A stretch of 64,000 bases of DNA from contig NC_017857.3 in the NCBI RefSeq assembly GCF_000260985.4, forward strand, positions 2,838,501-2,902,500, given 5' to 3'. The position numbers were made by a program, and so were the translations under genes. Below the pieces are notes generated by a model. That model was not told where the DNA came from, did not search any database, and was given only the letters and a program-made list of their open reading frames with translations. Positions 8,654 to 16,305 of the stretch are shown here, one piece after another. This stretch comes from Methylophaga nitratireducenticrescens. Lineage in GTDB: Bacteria > Pseudomonadota > Gammaproteobacteria > Nitrosococcales > Methylophagaceae. Each line of letters opens with the position of its first letter. Positions within the stretch are counted from its first letter, which is position 1.

Positions 8654-9658
8654 ATGAAGCTCGGCCGAAACGATCCTTGCCATTGTGGCAGCGGTAAAAA
8701 ATTTAAACGTTGTTGTATGAGCAGCGTCTCCAAGCAACATGCCCAAGTCTTTGATGATGTTGAAGCCACGCTGGCAATGAACCCAAATTTGAGCCTTGAT
8801 GAACTCAACGCAGCCTTACAGCACAAAGTTCAGGATCGCAATAATCAACCTCATCCCGATTTTTGTGGTGTGACACCAACGCAAATGGCCAATTGGCTTT
8901 ATGCGCCTTTTGCTGAATTACAGTGGGTGACAATCAGCACACCATATGAGCTATTGGTCAGCCCTGTGATGCGTTATCTAGCACTCATCCTTGATGAGGC
9001 CATGGCGCAAGAAGGCTCCTTCAAAGCCACGAGTAAAGGCAACTTACCGGCTAAGTTGGTCAAACAGGCCAGTGAGTTATTGCCTGAGTTTGCCGTTGCT
9101 CAATTCGAAAGTAACATAAGTATCAGTGAGTTTGCGGGCAGTAACGAAGACAAATTTAATGCCTTGCACTACACCAGAGTGCTAGCCGAAATTAGTGGCA
9201 TTATTTATCGACGTAGCGGCCGCTACCATGTGAAAAAATCAGCACAAAAACAGTATCAGGCGTTAGGTATACAGGCATTTTTCAAGCCTATGTTGGAGGC
9301 CGCAATCAGCAAATATAACTGGGGCTATTTGGACGGTTTTGAATACGATATCGACTTGCGACCCTTTTGGCTGTTTATGCTGTGGCGCATTCAGAGCCAC
9401 AACCGTGTGGAACAGCTCGTTGAAGAGGTGATGACGGCTTTCCCCGATTTACTTCAGTCCTTCCCAACGGATGATTACTTCACGCCGGAAAGTAACTTAA
9501 GCATGTTAATTGAATCACGGTTTATTGAACGTTTTTTACAGTTTTGGGGATTTGTGACCATTGACGCAAGACGTTATTTAAACGCTGACCCCATCGCCAG
9601 AGTGATTCAGGTACAGCCTTTGTTAAAACAAACTTTTCAATTCACCATTAACGCATAA
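8654..9658 (+). CDS. SEC-C motif protein of unknown function
   Basis: A 334-residue protein that starts with a SEC-C zinc-binding motif, PCHCGSGKKFKRCC at residues 8-21, the metal-binding tail also found in SecA. The remainder is mostly helical and has no domain I recognise. SEC-C modules bind zinc and often serve as protein-protein adaptors in otherwise uncharacterised proteins. Start ATG 8654 has AAGAAGGGA 7 bases upstream. Ten bases separate it from the next gene, so they are co-transcribed. Unlike the preceding hipBA genes it is fully open, which suggests the pair is maintained. Confidence 0.7.
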   Translation: MKLGRNDPCHCGSGKKFKRCCMSSVSKQHAQVFDDVEATLAMNPNLSLDELNAALQHKVQDRNNQPHPDFCGVTPTQMANWLYAPFAELQWVTISTPYELLVSPVMRYLALILDEAMAQEGSFKATSKGNLPAKLVKQASELLPEFAVAQFESNISISEFAGSNEDKFNALHYTRVLAEISGIIYRRSGRYHVKKSAQKQYQALGIQAFFKPMLEAAISKYNWGYLDGFEYDIDLRPFWLFMLWRIQSHNRVEQLVEEVMTAFPDLLQSFPTDDYFTPESNLSMLIESRFIERFLQFWGFVTIDARRYLNADPIARVIQVQPLLKQTFQFTINA

Positions 9659-9668
9659 AAAGGTCATC

Positions 9669-10787
9669 GTGAGCGAATATCAATACTATAAATTCGAGCG
9701 TTTGGATGGGTATTTAGATGCTAAAGCGCGCCAAGCACTCAGAACCATTTCAAGCCGTGCTGAGATCAGCGCTACGTCCTTTCAGGTATATTACACCTAC
9801 AGTGACCTAAAGGCAGAGCCTTTTGAGCTGATGTTAAAATACTTCGATATCGGTTTTTACTATGCCGATTGGGGCTCAATCGATGCTTACATCAAGCTAC
9901 CAGTGGGAACTCTTCCTGATGCGTTAGTTGGTTTTTCAAGTGATGGGCTTCATGTACACGAAAACGATGAGTGGCAGTTGCTGATTTTTTCCCTTGAGGA
10001 GTATTACGAATATTTTGACGATGAACATGCTGACGACTTTTTCCAGCATTTAGCCAGTTTACGCAGCGAGTTAATCCAAGGGAGTTGGCGTCTTGTGTAC
10101 TTTATGTGGCTCAAAGCGTTTGATTTTAATGACGAAGTTGATCGAGTGCCGTTGATTCAATTCGAGTTTGAGCACCTTAGTGAAGAGTTGCAGGCCTTTG
10201 CAGCGCTGTATGATATTCCTTTAGCATTGGTTAAGGCACTCGCCATGGTGCTGAACGAACAACCAAGTCACCAAGCCAAACAAGCCCAGTTTCAGTTTGA
10301 TGCGTGGCTCCATAATCTCTCGGAAGCAGAGAAAGACATGCTATTACGCACGCTGTTTGAACAAGGCCAGCTAACCCGTCACCAAGCCTTAGCGATGACT
10401 CGAAAAGATTCTGCCAACAAAGACGAAACCTATCAGTATTGGTTAACCCCCGACGTGATCTCCCCTTTCATCGAACAAGCGCAAAGCCAATTACAGCAAG
10501 AGCAAGCCGCAGCACTAGCAAAGAAACTGGCTATCGAAAAAGCGGCAAAAGAGAAGATGTTGGCGGATATCTACAATCAGCGTGAGCGCTGCTGGCAGCA
10601 AGCACAAGAGCAAGCGGATCGAACTTGCGCCAGTGGTTACGATACGGCATCACGCTATTTGCATCAGCTGAACGAAGCCTATCAGTTTAAAGGGGTTCGC
10701 CCTGCTTTTGAACAGCGTTTTAAACGCTTTATTGTGGCTAATAGTAGCCGTAAAGCGCTGTTAAACCGGTTAAGTGATTTGCTCTAA
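9669..10787 (+). CDS. Uncharacterised protein with C-terminal coiled coil
   Basis: A 372-residue protein starting at GTG 9669 with AAAAAGGTC upstream. The N-terminal 75 residues (EYQYYKFERLD, SSRAEISATSFQVYYTYSD, YADWGS) recall a widespread uncharacterised family that begins with YYEF and carries a conserved SFxNxYxWGDFKGDP-like stretch; this is from memory and not checked. Residues 270-330 are rich in Gln, Ala, Lys and Glu and should form a coiled coil. No catalytic motif is evident. It follows the SEC-C gene by 10 bases and ends in a hairpin shared with the convergent ATPase gene. The two proteins probably work together; function unknown. Confidence 0.6.
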   Translation: MSEYQYYKFERLDGYLDAKARQALRTISSRAEISATSFQVYYTYSDLKAEPFELMLKYFDIGFYYADWGSIDAYIKLPVGTLPDALVGFSSDGLHVHENDEWQLLIFSLEEYYEYFDDEHADDFFQHLASLRSELIQGSWRLVYFMWLKAFDFNDEVDRVPLIQFEFEHLSEELQAFAALYDIPLALVKALAMVLNEQPSHQAKQAQFQFDAWLHNLSEAEKDMLLRTLFEQGQLTRHQALAMTRKDSANKDETYQYWLTPDVISPFIEQAQSQLQQEQAAALAKKLAIEKAAKEKMLADIYNQRERCWQQAQEQADRTCASGYDTASRYLHQLNEAYQFKGVRPAFEQRFKRFIVANSSRKALLNRLSDLL

Positions 10788-10870
10788 GCGATGAGACTAT
10801 AGATCGGTCATAGAGTGATAGAAAAAACTCGCTCAGCATGGATTACCTGAAAGGTTGAATGACAACCTAA

Positions 10871-10913
10871 AGGTCTACAGATTGTTACCCATAAAGTAAC
10901 TTTGTGTAGACCT
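10871..10913. terminator. Hairpin between convergent genes
   Basis: AGGTCTACA (10871-10879) and TGTAGACCT (10905-10913) are exact inverted copies, with a second inner pair GTTAC/GTAAC. It lies in the 148-base gap between the ends of the coiled-coil gene and the ATPase gene, so it could end transcription from both sides. There is no clear T run, so efficiency is doubtful. Confidence 0.5.
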
Positions 10914-10935
10914 CGGGATTCTAGGCAACGCTCTT

Positions 10936-12249
10936 TTACCATCTCTGTGGTAAATACTGCGTGAAATACAAAGGCATCACGATATTGGTTTGTTCTAACG
11001 CTGATGAGACTTGTGTGCCAGTTAACTTAAAGGTTTTACTTGGTGCGCATTTTTCAATGTAGGATGCCAACGATTTGGCTCTTGTACGTTTGCCACTTTT
11101 TACTTCAACAGGGATGATATCGCCTTTATCGGTTGCCAAAATAAATTCGATTTCGGCACGGGCGTCATTCCATGAATAGCTTGGCTCAACGCCAAGAGCA
11201 GTGAGCTCTTGTTGCACAAAGTTTTCAGCCACATAGCCTTTGTACTCATAGTTTTGTTGCTTAATCTCTTTATAACTGCTGCCTAGCATATGATTGAGCA
11301 GGCCCACATCAAACATAAACAGCTTAACCATATTTTCTTTTTTATAAGCCGCCAGAGGTGATTTAGGCAATCCTTCAACAGGGTAGTTTGGCAAGGCTAA
11401 GCGGCAGCAGTTAAGCCAATGGATCGCGGTTTCAAAATCGCTATAACGAGATTTACGCTCATGCACATGCTTAAATTTAAAGCGTTTAACGGACTCATCG
11501 CTGACAAGTGATAGCTGCGCTGGAATGCTATTAAACACCGATTCAATCAGTGTGGCATCGACCTTGCCCGCGTACTTGCCAAAATCGCGGCGATAACCTT
11601 CAACTAAATCGGCATGAATTTTTGTGACTTTTTCAACCCGATCTAAAATACTTGAATCTTTAAACTGATACCAAGCAGAAACGGCTTCCGGCATACCACC
11701 GGTAAAAAAGTAGTCTGTTAGTTTATCCATCAATTTAGTGTGCACTGCCGGTGTGCTTGCTTGACTATCAAACGCTTTGATCAGCGCTTGCTCGTTTGAT
11801 GCATAAATAAATTCTTGAAAGGTCAGTGGTCGTAAATTGTATTGTTCTACCTTACCCACAGGAAAGGTGTTGAGCAAACCAATGTTTGAGCCGCTGGCTG
11901 CAACAAAATAGGACGTTGCTTTTTCAGCAAAATACTTTAGTGATGTAACGGCACGTTCACATTCGCCAATTTCATCTAATATCAGCAGATCGGTTTCTGG
12001 GTTGAACACCTGATTGGTCAAAAGCTCAATGTTCATTAATAGTTCGTCAGGTGACAGTGAGCCATCGAACGCTTCTTTGTAGGTGGGATTTTCAAGAAAG
12101 TCGATACGCAGGATGTTGGTAAAAGTGTTACCAAACAACTCTTGCAACAGATAGGTTTTACCTGTTTGTCTTGCGCCATCGATCAATAATGGCTTGCGCA
12201 CAGGTTGTTTTTTCCATGCAATTAAGGCGTTGAGTAAGTTACGCTGCAT
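10936..12249 (-). CDS. AAA ATPase with DUF4143 domain
   Basis: A 437-residue ATPase of the AAA_14 plus DUF4143 class, common in bacteria and archaea and often mobile. The P-loop is GARQTGKT (25-32) and Walker B is LLILDEIGE (88-96). The C-terminal DUF4143 part has a nuclease-like EVKSGK near residue 390 after a conserved acidic strand, resembling a PD-(D/E)XK core. Function is not established for the family; roles in defence or element maintenance have been proposed. It is transcribed leftward and carries a palindrome in its promoter region. The whole frame is open, unlike the TA genes nearby. Confidence 0.8.
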   Translation of the reverse strand: MQRNLLNALIAWKKQPVRKPLLIDGARQTGKTYLLQELFGNTFTNILRIDFLENPTYKEAFDGSLSPDELLMNIELLTNQVFNPETDLLILDEIGECERAVTSLKYFAEKATSYFVAASGSNIGLLNTFPVGKVEQYNLRPLTFQEFIYASNEQALIKAFDSQASTPAVHTKLMDKLTDYFFTGGMPEAVSAWYQFKDSSILDRVEKVTKIHADLVEGYRRDFGKYAGKVDATLIESVFNSIPAQLSLVSDESVKRFKFKHVHERKSRYSDFETAIHWLNCCRLALPNYPVEGLPKSPLAAYKKENMVKLFMFDVGLLNHMLGSSYKEIKQQNYEYKGYVAENFVQQELTALGVEPSYSWNDARAEIEFILATDKGDIIPVEVKSGKRTRAKSLASYIEKCAPSKTFKLTGTQVSSALEQTNIVMPLYFTQYLPQRW

Positions 12250-12302
12250 TGTCCTTTACCGCCAATTAAGATTGTTAACGGCCTATACTATAACCCAACT
12301 TA

Positions 12303-12356
12303 CACTTTTACGCGCAGAAAAGTGCGGTTCTTTGCATTTTTACGCGCATAGAAGTG
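12303..12356 (-). promoter_or_regulatory. Palindrome and direct repeat upstream of ATPase gene
   Basis: CACTTTT (12303-12309) and AAAAGTG (12318-12324) form a 7-base palindrome around ACGCGCAG. The segment TTTTACGCGCA recurs 32 bases later (12306-12316 and 12338-12348), followed by GAAAAGTG and TAGAAGTG. The paired sites lie 50-110 bases upstream of the ATPase start, as operators do. The HipB-like regulator encoded at 12463-12717 is the obvious candidate binder; this is inference. Confidence 0.45.
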
Positions 12357-12462
12357 TTATAAGCAGTCCCTCAGCAGATCTCTTTCTTCTTTGCGGATAC
12401 CAGCTTGTTGAGCAAGGTTTTCCTATTTTGAGACGGCCTAGTTCTACTCGAATGCGACGTTT

Positions 12463-12717
12463 TTATTTTTTATTCAGCAATTGGATGTCTTGCAGTTTTC
12501 TTCCCAGCTCGTCATCAAGGGCGACTTTGGTTAGGTCATCTAACAAGCCGAGGACTGCTAATACATTAACGTAGTGACCAAGTGAAACAGAAGGATCGCC
12601 TTTTGATATTTTGCGCAGCGTCGGCTTAGAGAGCCCTGTTCTGCTATGTATCATTTCATGAGTAATACCACGTCGCTTCATCGCCAATATTAAGTTTTCG
12701 CCCAAGGTGTTTAGCAC
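12463..12717 (-). CDS. HipB-like XRE regulator
   Basis: An 84-residue helix-turn-helix protein; HTH at about residues 16-40 (HEMIHSRTGLSKPTLRKISK), then GDPSVSLGHYVNVLAVLG and LGRKLQDI, typical of HipB-like antitoxins. A GTG at 12717 follows AAAGGAAG closely; longer frames run into IS sequence and are not real. The IS5 element begins at 12731, so it separates the gene from its own promoter; expression may now come from the element. It has no HipA partner; the downstream gene is the AAA/DUF4143 ATPase. It may be an orphan antitoxin-like regulator. Confidence 0.65.
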   Translation of the reverse strand: MLNTLGENLILAMKRRGITHEMIHSRTGLSKPTLRKISKGDPSVSLGHYVNVLAVLGLLDDLTKVALDDELGRKLQDIQLLNKK

Positions 12718-12740
12718 CTTCCTTTGCCTAGATAGCGTCG

Positions 12741-13109
12741 TCAGGAAACATTGAGCCAGAGCACCAAGCATCTGATCTGCACGGCAGCCAAAAAGGACGC
12801 CAGATTCTTGGCGTAGCGCGTCGCAATGCCGCGCCAACGCTTGAGATGCAGAAAGGCATTTTCAACCAGGTGGCGCTGCCGGTAGAGATGTCTGTCGAAT
12901 TCACGTTGCGTCTTCCTGTTCTTTCGCGGCGGGATGACCGCTTGCATCCCCCGGTTTTTTGCTTTCTCAACAATGGCATCGCTGTCGTAACCCTTGTCGG
13001 CTATCAAGTGCTGTGCCTCAAGGCCATCAATCAATGCATCAGCTTGAGAGCAATCCGCTCGGGTAGCCTCTGTAGCAATAATTCGGACCGGCATACCATG
13101 CGCATCCAC
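12741..13109 (-). CDS. IS5-family transposase OrfB, copy 1
   Basis: C-terminal half of the transposase, made as an OrfAB fusion. It contains the second catalytic Asp region (LIADKGYDSDAI) and the Glu in HLVENAFLHLKRW. The ATG at 13109 lies within the overlap and is probably not a real start. Sequence is nearly the same as in the two other copies in this window. Confidence 0.85.
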   Translation of the reverse strand: MDAHGMPVRIIATEATRADCSQADALIDGLEAQHLIADKGYDSDAIVEKAKNRGMQAVIPPRKNRKTQREFDRHLYRQRHLVENAFLHLKRWRGIATRYAKNLASFLAAVQIRCLVLWLNVS

Positions 13110-13504
13110 GGCCAGGTGTACCTTGGTGTTGAGCCCCCTTTTGTGCGGCTCATCCCCTGATTGCCGCCTCGTGCGCCCGCCGCATGAGGATGAACCTTGC
13201 AGTGACTGGCATCAATCATCAGCCACTCATAGTCGGGCTCATCAATTAGGCATTCCAGCAGCGCCTCCCATACCCCCCGATCTCGCCAGCGACAGAAGCG
13301 CCGGTGGGTGTTCTTCCAATCTCCGTAACTGGCGGGCAGGTCTCGCCAGGGCGCTCCAGTGCGCAGTATCCAGAACACCGCGTCAATGAACTGCCGGTTG
13401 TTGTGCGCAATGCCGCCCCATTGGCCGCGCTGCCCCGGGAGGTGCGGCTCCAGCAGTGCCCAGGTTGCATCCGAAATGTCATGTCGTCGCGCGCTCTCCA
13501 CCAT
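13031..13504 (-). CDS. IS5-family transposase OrfA, copy 1
   Basis: N-terminal half of the DDE transposase, 157 codons. It begins MVESARRHDISDATWALL and holds the first catalytic Asp in WLMIDASHCKVH. The useful product arises by a -1 shift on AAAAGGGGG (plus-strand 13134-13142), which fuses RTKGG to LNTKVHLAVDAHG of OrfB. Residues after the shift in this frame are out-of-frame translation. The two-frame arrangement is typical of the IS427 group of IS5. Confidence 0.85.
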   Translation of the reverse strand: MVESARRHDISDATWALLEPHLPGQRGQWGGIAHNNRQFIDAVFWILRTGAPWRDLPASYGDWKNTHRRFCRWRDRGVWEALLECLIDEPDYEWLMIDASHCKVHPHAAGARGGNQGMSRTKGGSTPRYTWPWMRMVCRSELLLQRLPERIALKLMH

Positions 13505-13566
13505 CGAAAATACCTCGCCCAGATTGATTTGAGGGCAATTATAACAAATCTCGTGACGACATTGCC

Positions 13567-13834
13567 TAAGAAGTCGTTAAAATTTGCTCACCATTGCCCA
13601 CCAATGTTTGTTTATCGATTGGTTCGATAGTTGAGTGATTGAACAATCTGCAAGCAGCACGATAAGTGGAGATGGCATAAGGCGGTGGTGAGATAGATGC
13701 AAAAATCTGCTCACCAGATATCTTGACTTTTTGCTTATTGAGTCAAAAAAACAGGTCTTGCCCACCATTTTGCCCACCACTTAAACAGCAACTGGTAACG
13801 GACATCTGCAAACCAATTTGGACGGGAAAAATAA
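13567..13834. other. Island right-end noncoding region
   Basis: No gene is supported. It has GCTCACCA/GCCCACCA repeats at 13584-13604, the 24-base repeat shared with 3557-3580 at 13682-13705, and a second GCCCACCA pair at 13757-13782 that matches 6781-6806. These look like recombinase binding sites or element ends next to the yicC insertion site. In related islands the integrase gene lies here; none is present. Confidence 0.55.
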
Positions 13835-13871
13835 AAAAGCCCTGTATTTACAAGCAAGTAACAGGGCTTTT
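13835..13871. terminator. Bidirectional rho-independent terminator after yicC
   Basis: AAAAGCCCTGT (13835-13845) pairs with ACAGGGCTTTT (13861-13871) around a 15-base loop. A and T tracts on both sides let it act in either direction. It ends leftward yicC transcription and separates it from the accessory block. Confidence 0.85.
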
Positions 13872-13882
13872 AAGACATTCTT

Positions 13883-13921
13883 GGACGGGTAAAAAAACTA
13901 TTCGATGTTTTGGATCTGCTC
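13883..13921. other. yicC 3' end, putative attR
   Basis: The last eight codons and stop of yicC plus about 15 bases beyond. This segment is repeated in degenerate form at 6674-6712. Together they would bound a 7.2-kb island. Assignment as an attachment site rests on the repeat and on the known use of yicC by MGIVflInd1-type islands. Confidence 0.6.
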
Positions 13922-14761
13922 TCGCATCTGTTCGATCAATACTTTCAGATCAACTGAATAACGTGTGGTGTCCGTATCAATGGATTTGGAGCCCAGAGTA
14001 TTGGCTTCTCGATTAAGCTCTTGCATCAGAAAGTCGAGTCTACGGCCAACAGGCTCATCACGTTGCAGTACGCGTTTGACTTCGTCCACATGACTTTGCA
14101 AGCGATCCAGCTCCTCTGCCACATCACTTTTCTGTGCGATCAATACAATCTCCTGTTCCAGGCGTTCCGGTTCCAGTGTGACTTCAAGCTCGGAGGCCTT
14201 TTGCACCAGGCGATGCCGTTGTTGTTCAAGGATCTCCGGCATACGCTGTTTGACTGCTTCAGCAATCTGCAGAATATCATTGCAACGCTGGTCAATCATT
14301 TCCGCCAGCGCTTGCCCTTCCCTTTCTCTGCCGCGAATAAAGTCTGTCAACGTCGTATCAAGAGTATTCATGGCAAGTTGTTTAAGTGCCGTTAAATCCA
14401 TTTGTTCACTATCGGCTACACCCGGCCACTGCAACAGTCGCAATGGATCAATCGGTAGGGCCTGATTGGCCATTTGCGTCAGTTGATCACATGCGTTGAT
14501 AATCGATTGCGCCAGATTTTCGTTGATGTTTAGTGCTGTTTGCTGCTGAGAAGGCTGATAGCGCAGGCTGGCTTCAATTTTGCCACGTGCCATACGTTCG
14601 GCAAAAGTTTTGCGGATGTCCATTTCCAAAGGTCGAAATGATTCTTCCAGTCGCAGTGCGAGTTCTAAATAACGGTGATTAACCGATCGGACTTCCCAAA
14701 TCAGGGTACCGATTTCAGTAACTTGCTCATGGCGGGCAAAGGCGGTCATGCTTCGTATCAC
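13898..14761 (-). CDS. yicC: YicC family endoribonuclease
   Basis: Conserved YicC protein, an endoribonuclease linked to small-RNA turnover in E. coli. The GTG at 14761 gives VIRSMTAFARHEQVTEIG, matching the family start (MIRSMTAYAR), with AGGAAA 8 bases upstream; the longer frame from 14788 is unlikely. About 287 residues, the normal length. Conserved blocks are WEVRSVNHRYLEL near the N-terminus and LNREANTLGSKSID near the C-terminus. It is transcribed away from rph. The 3' end is the probable integration site of the island to the left; its reading frame is complete, so integration restored the gene. Confidence 0.93.
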   Translation of the reverse strand: MIRSMTAFARHEQVTEIGTLIWEVRSVNHRYLELALRLEESFRPLEMDIRKTFAERMARGKIEASLRYQPSQQQTALNINENLAQSIINACDQLTQMANQALPIDPLRLLQWPGVADSEQMDLTALKQLAMNTLDTTLTDFIRGREREGQALAEMIDQRCNDILQIAEAVKQRMPEILEQQRHRLVQKASELEVTLEPERLEQEIVLIAQKSDVAEELDRLQSHVDEVKRVLQRDEPVGRRLDFLMQELNREANTLGSKSIDTDTTRYSVDLKVLIEQMREQIQNIE

Positions 14762-14841
14762 AATGGTTTTCCTATAGCTATTAAGCATCCATATTAACGA
14801 AAACCGCAGGTAAAAAGCACGCGAGAATTGAGAGGCATCAG

Positions 14842-14847
14842 TATAAT
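14842..14847 (+). promoter_or_regulatory. Possible -10 box of rph
   Basis: TATAAT lies 30 bases before the rph start codon in the 115-base gap between divergent yicC and rph. No good -35 box stands at the usual distance, so this is a weak call. Confidence 0.3.
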
Positions 14848-14876
14848 CATTGTATTTTAAGTAAAGGATAGAGCAA

Positions 14877-15593
14877 ATGCGTCCAAGTGGCCGACAACCT
14901 GATCAACTTCGTGAGATCACCATCACCCGCAATTACACAAAACATGCGGAAGGTTCTGTATTGGTCGAGTTTGGTGACACAAAAGTGCTCTGTACGGCTT
15001 CAGTAGAAGAACGTATTCCGCCATTTTTACGGGGGATGGGCGAAGGATGGATTACGGCTGAATATGGCATGCTGCCACGTTCTACCGGTTCACGCATGCA
15101 ACGTGAATCCAGTCGCGGCAAACAAGGCGGTCGCACCATGGAAATCCAGCGATTGATTGGCCGTTCTTTACGTGCAGCAATTGATTTAAAAGCACTGGGG
15201 GAACGCACAATTACCATCGATTGCGATGTTATTCAGGCTGATGGCGGTACACGTACTGCCTCTATTACTGGTGCCTTTGTAGCGCTACAGGATGCTATCA
15301 CTTACCTGATTAAAAAGCGTAAAATCAAAAAAAGCCCGTTACATGGTCAGGTCGCTTCTGTTTCGGTTGGCATTCATAATGGTACAGCCGTGTTGGATCT
15401 GGATTATGCCGAAGATTCCACAGCTGAAACCGATATGAATGTTGTGATGAATGATGCAGGCGCATATATTGAGTTACAAGGCACTGCAGAAGGGCATGCT
15501 TTTAGATCGGATGAATTGCAATCGATGTTGGATTTAGCGGCTATTGGGATTGAACAATTGATGATCAAACAACGCGAGGCATTGGCAGACTGA
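14877..15593 (+). CDS. rph: Ribonuclease PH
   Basis: Phosphorolytic 3'-5' exoribonuclease that trims tRNA 3' ends; a hexamer of the PNPase fold. It has the family start MRPSGR, the [16 protein letters not shown] block, and the [19 protein letters not shown] block with phosphate-site residues. 238 residues, full length. AAAGGATAGAG precedes the ATG. The stop overlaps the rdgB start by one base, so the two are translated together, a common pairing in proteobacteria. Confidence 0.96.
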   Translation: MRPSGRQPDQLREITITRNYTKHAEGSVLVEFGDTKVLCTASVEERIPPFLRGMGEGWITAEYGMLPRSTGSRMQRESSRGKQGGRTMEIQRLIGRSLRAAIDLKALGERTITIDCDVIQADGGTRTASITGAFVALQDAITYLIKKRKIKKSPLHGQVASVSVGIHNGTAVLDLDYAEDSTAETDMNVVMNDAGAYIELQGTAEGHAFRSDELQSMLDLAAIGIEQLMIKQREALAD

Positions 15594-16198
15594 TGTCTAA
15601 AATCGTTCTGGCCAGCGGTAATATCGGAAAACTAAGGGAGTTATCACAGATTCTGGGTCCCCTTGGTCTGGAGATTATTCCTCAAACCGATTTAAATGTC
15701 CCTGAGGCCGAGGAAACAGGCCTTAGTTTTGTTGAAAATGCGATCATCAAAGCACGTAACGCGTCTTTATTCACGGGTTTGCCGGCTATCGCGGATGACT
15801 CAGGAATAGAAGTCGATGCCTTGCATGGTGCGCCAGGTATTTACTCTTCACGCTATGCAGGTCCCGAGGCCTCCGATACAGACAATATTCAGGCTTTGCT
15901 TGATGCCATGAAAGACATACCGGAAACGGAACGTACAGCACGATTTCAATGTGTGGTGGTATTCATACGTCATGCTAAAGATCCGACGCCACTGATTTGC
16001 CAAGGAGACTGGCAGGGGCAAATCCTGCAACTACCGCTCGGCGATGGAGGGTTTGGTTATGACCCGGTATTTTGGGTTGCCGAAACAGATTGTACTGCCG
16101 CAGAGCTTTCTCCAGAACAGAAGCATGCTATCAGTCATCGTGGCAAAGCCATGCGACGGTTCATGGAAGAATTTAAATATACCCGTCATCTACCCTAA
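15593..16198 (+). CDS. rdgB: dITP/XTP pyrophosphatase
   Basis: Ham1/RdgB nucleotide pyrophosphatase that removes dITP, ITP and XTP so they are not incorporated into DNA or RNA. It carries [11 protein letters not shown] at the N-terminus, the catalytic [16 protein letters not shown] block, and FGYDPVFW near residue 160. 201 residues, normal length. It starts on the last base of the rph stop. Its stop codon lies inside a 23-base tandem duplication. Confidence 0.95.
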   Translation: MSKIVLASGNIGKLRELSQILGPLGLEIIPQTDLNVPEAEETGLSFVENAIIKARNASLFTGLPAIADDSGIEVDALHGAPGIYSSRYAGPEASDTDNIQALLDAMKDIPETERTARFQCVVVFIRHAKDPTPLICQGDWQGQILQLPLGDGGFGYDPVFWVAETDCTAAELSPEQKHAISHRGKAMRRFMEEFKYTRHLP

Positions 16199-16230
16199 CG
16201 GTTAATTGTCATCTACCCTAACGGTTAATT
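16185..16230. repeat. 23-bp perfect tandem duplication at rdgB end
   Basis: The unit starts GTCATCTACCCTAACGG and ends TTAATT; copies at 16185-16207 and 16208-16230 are identical. The first copy encodes the last codons and stop of rdgB. It looks like a recent slippage duplication and makes the spacer to hemW longer. Confidence 0.9.
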
Positions 16231-16305
16231 AATGTTCAATTGGTTAAAAGCGAAAGCGAAGGTCATCGAGCTTTGCTAATTCATCCTCTTCAGTCTTATG
16301 CCCCT

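Larger units (their letters stand above)
12731..13566 (-). mobile_element. IS5-family element, copy 1 (836 bp)
   Basis: Ends are GATAGCGTCGTCAGG on the left and a degenerate partner on the right; other copies show GATAGTGTCGTCACG against GATACTGTCGTCACG. Flanking TA at both sides fits a 2-bp target duplication. Two overlapping leftward frames encode the transposase. This copy has the most diverged ends (GATAGC left, GGCAAT right), so it may be the oldest and least mobile of three. It sits just upstream of the HipB-like gene. Confidence 0.88.

Noticed and set aside
12718..12837. N-terminal extension of the HipB-like protein
   Set aside because: It is encoded by the IS5 end; the family protein begins near GTG 12717.
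13577..13780. 67-codon minus-strand ORF as integrase start
   Set aside because: It is the translation of the GCCCACCA repeats and shows no tyrosine recombinase motif.
16240..16305. Upstream extension of hemW from TTG 16240
   Set aside because: Residues before MFNFAALPPLSVYIHV do not resemble HemW and would come from the duplicated spacer region.
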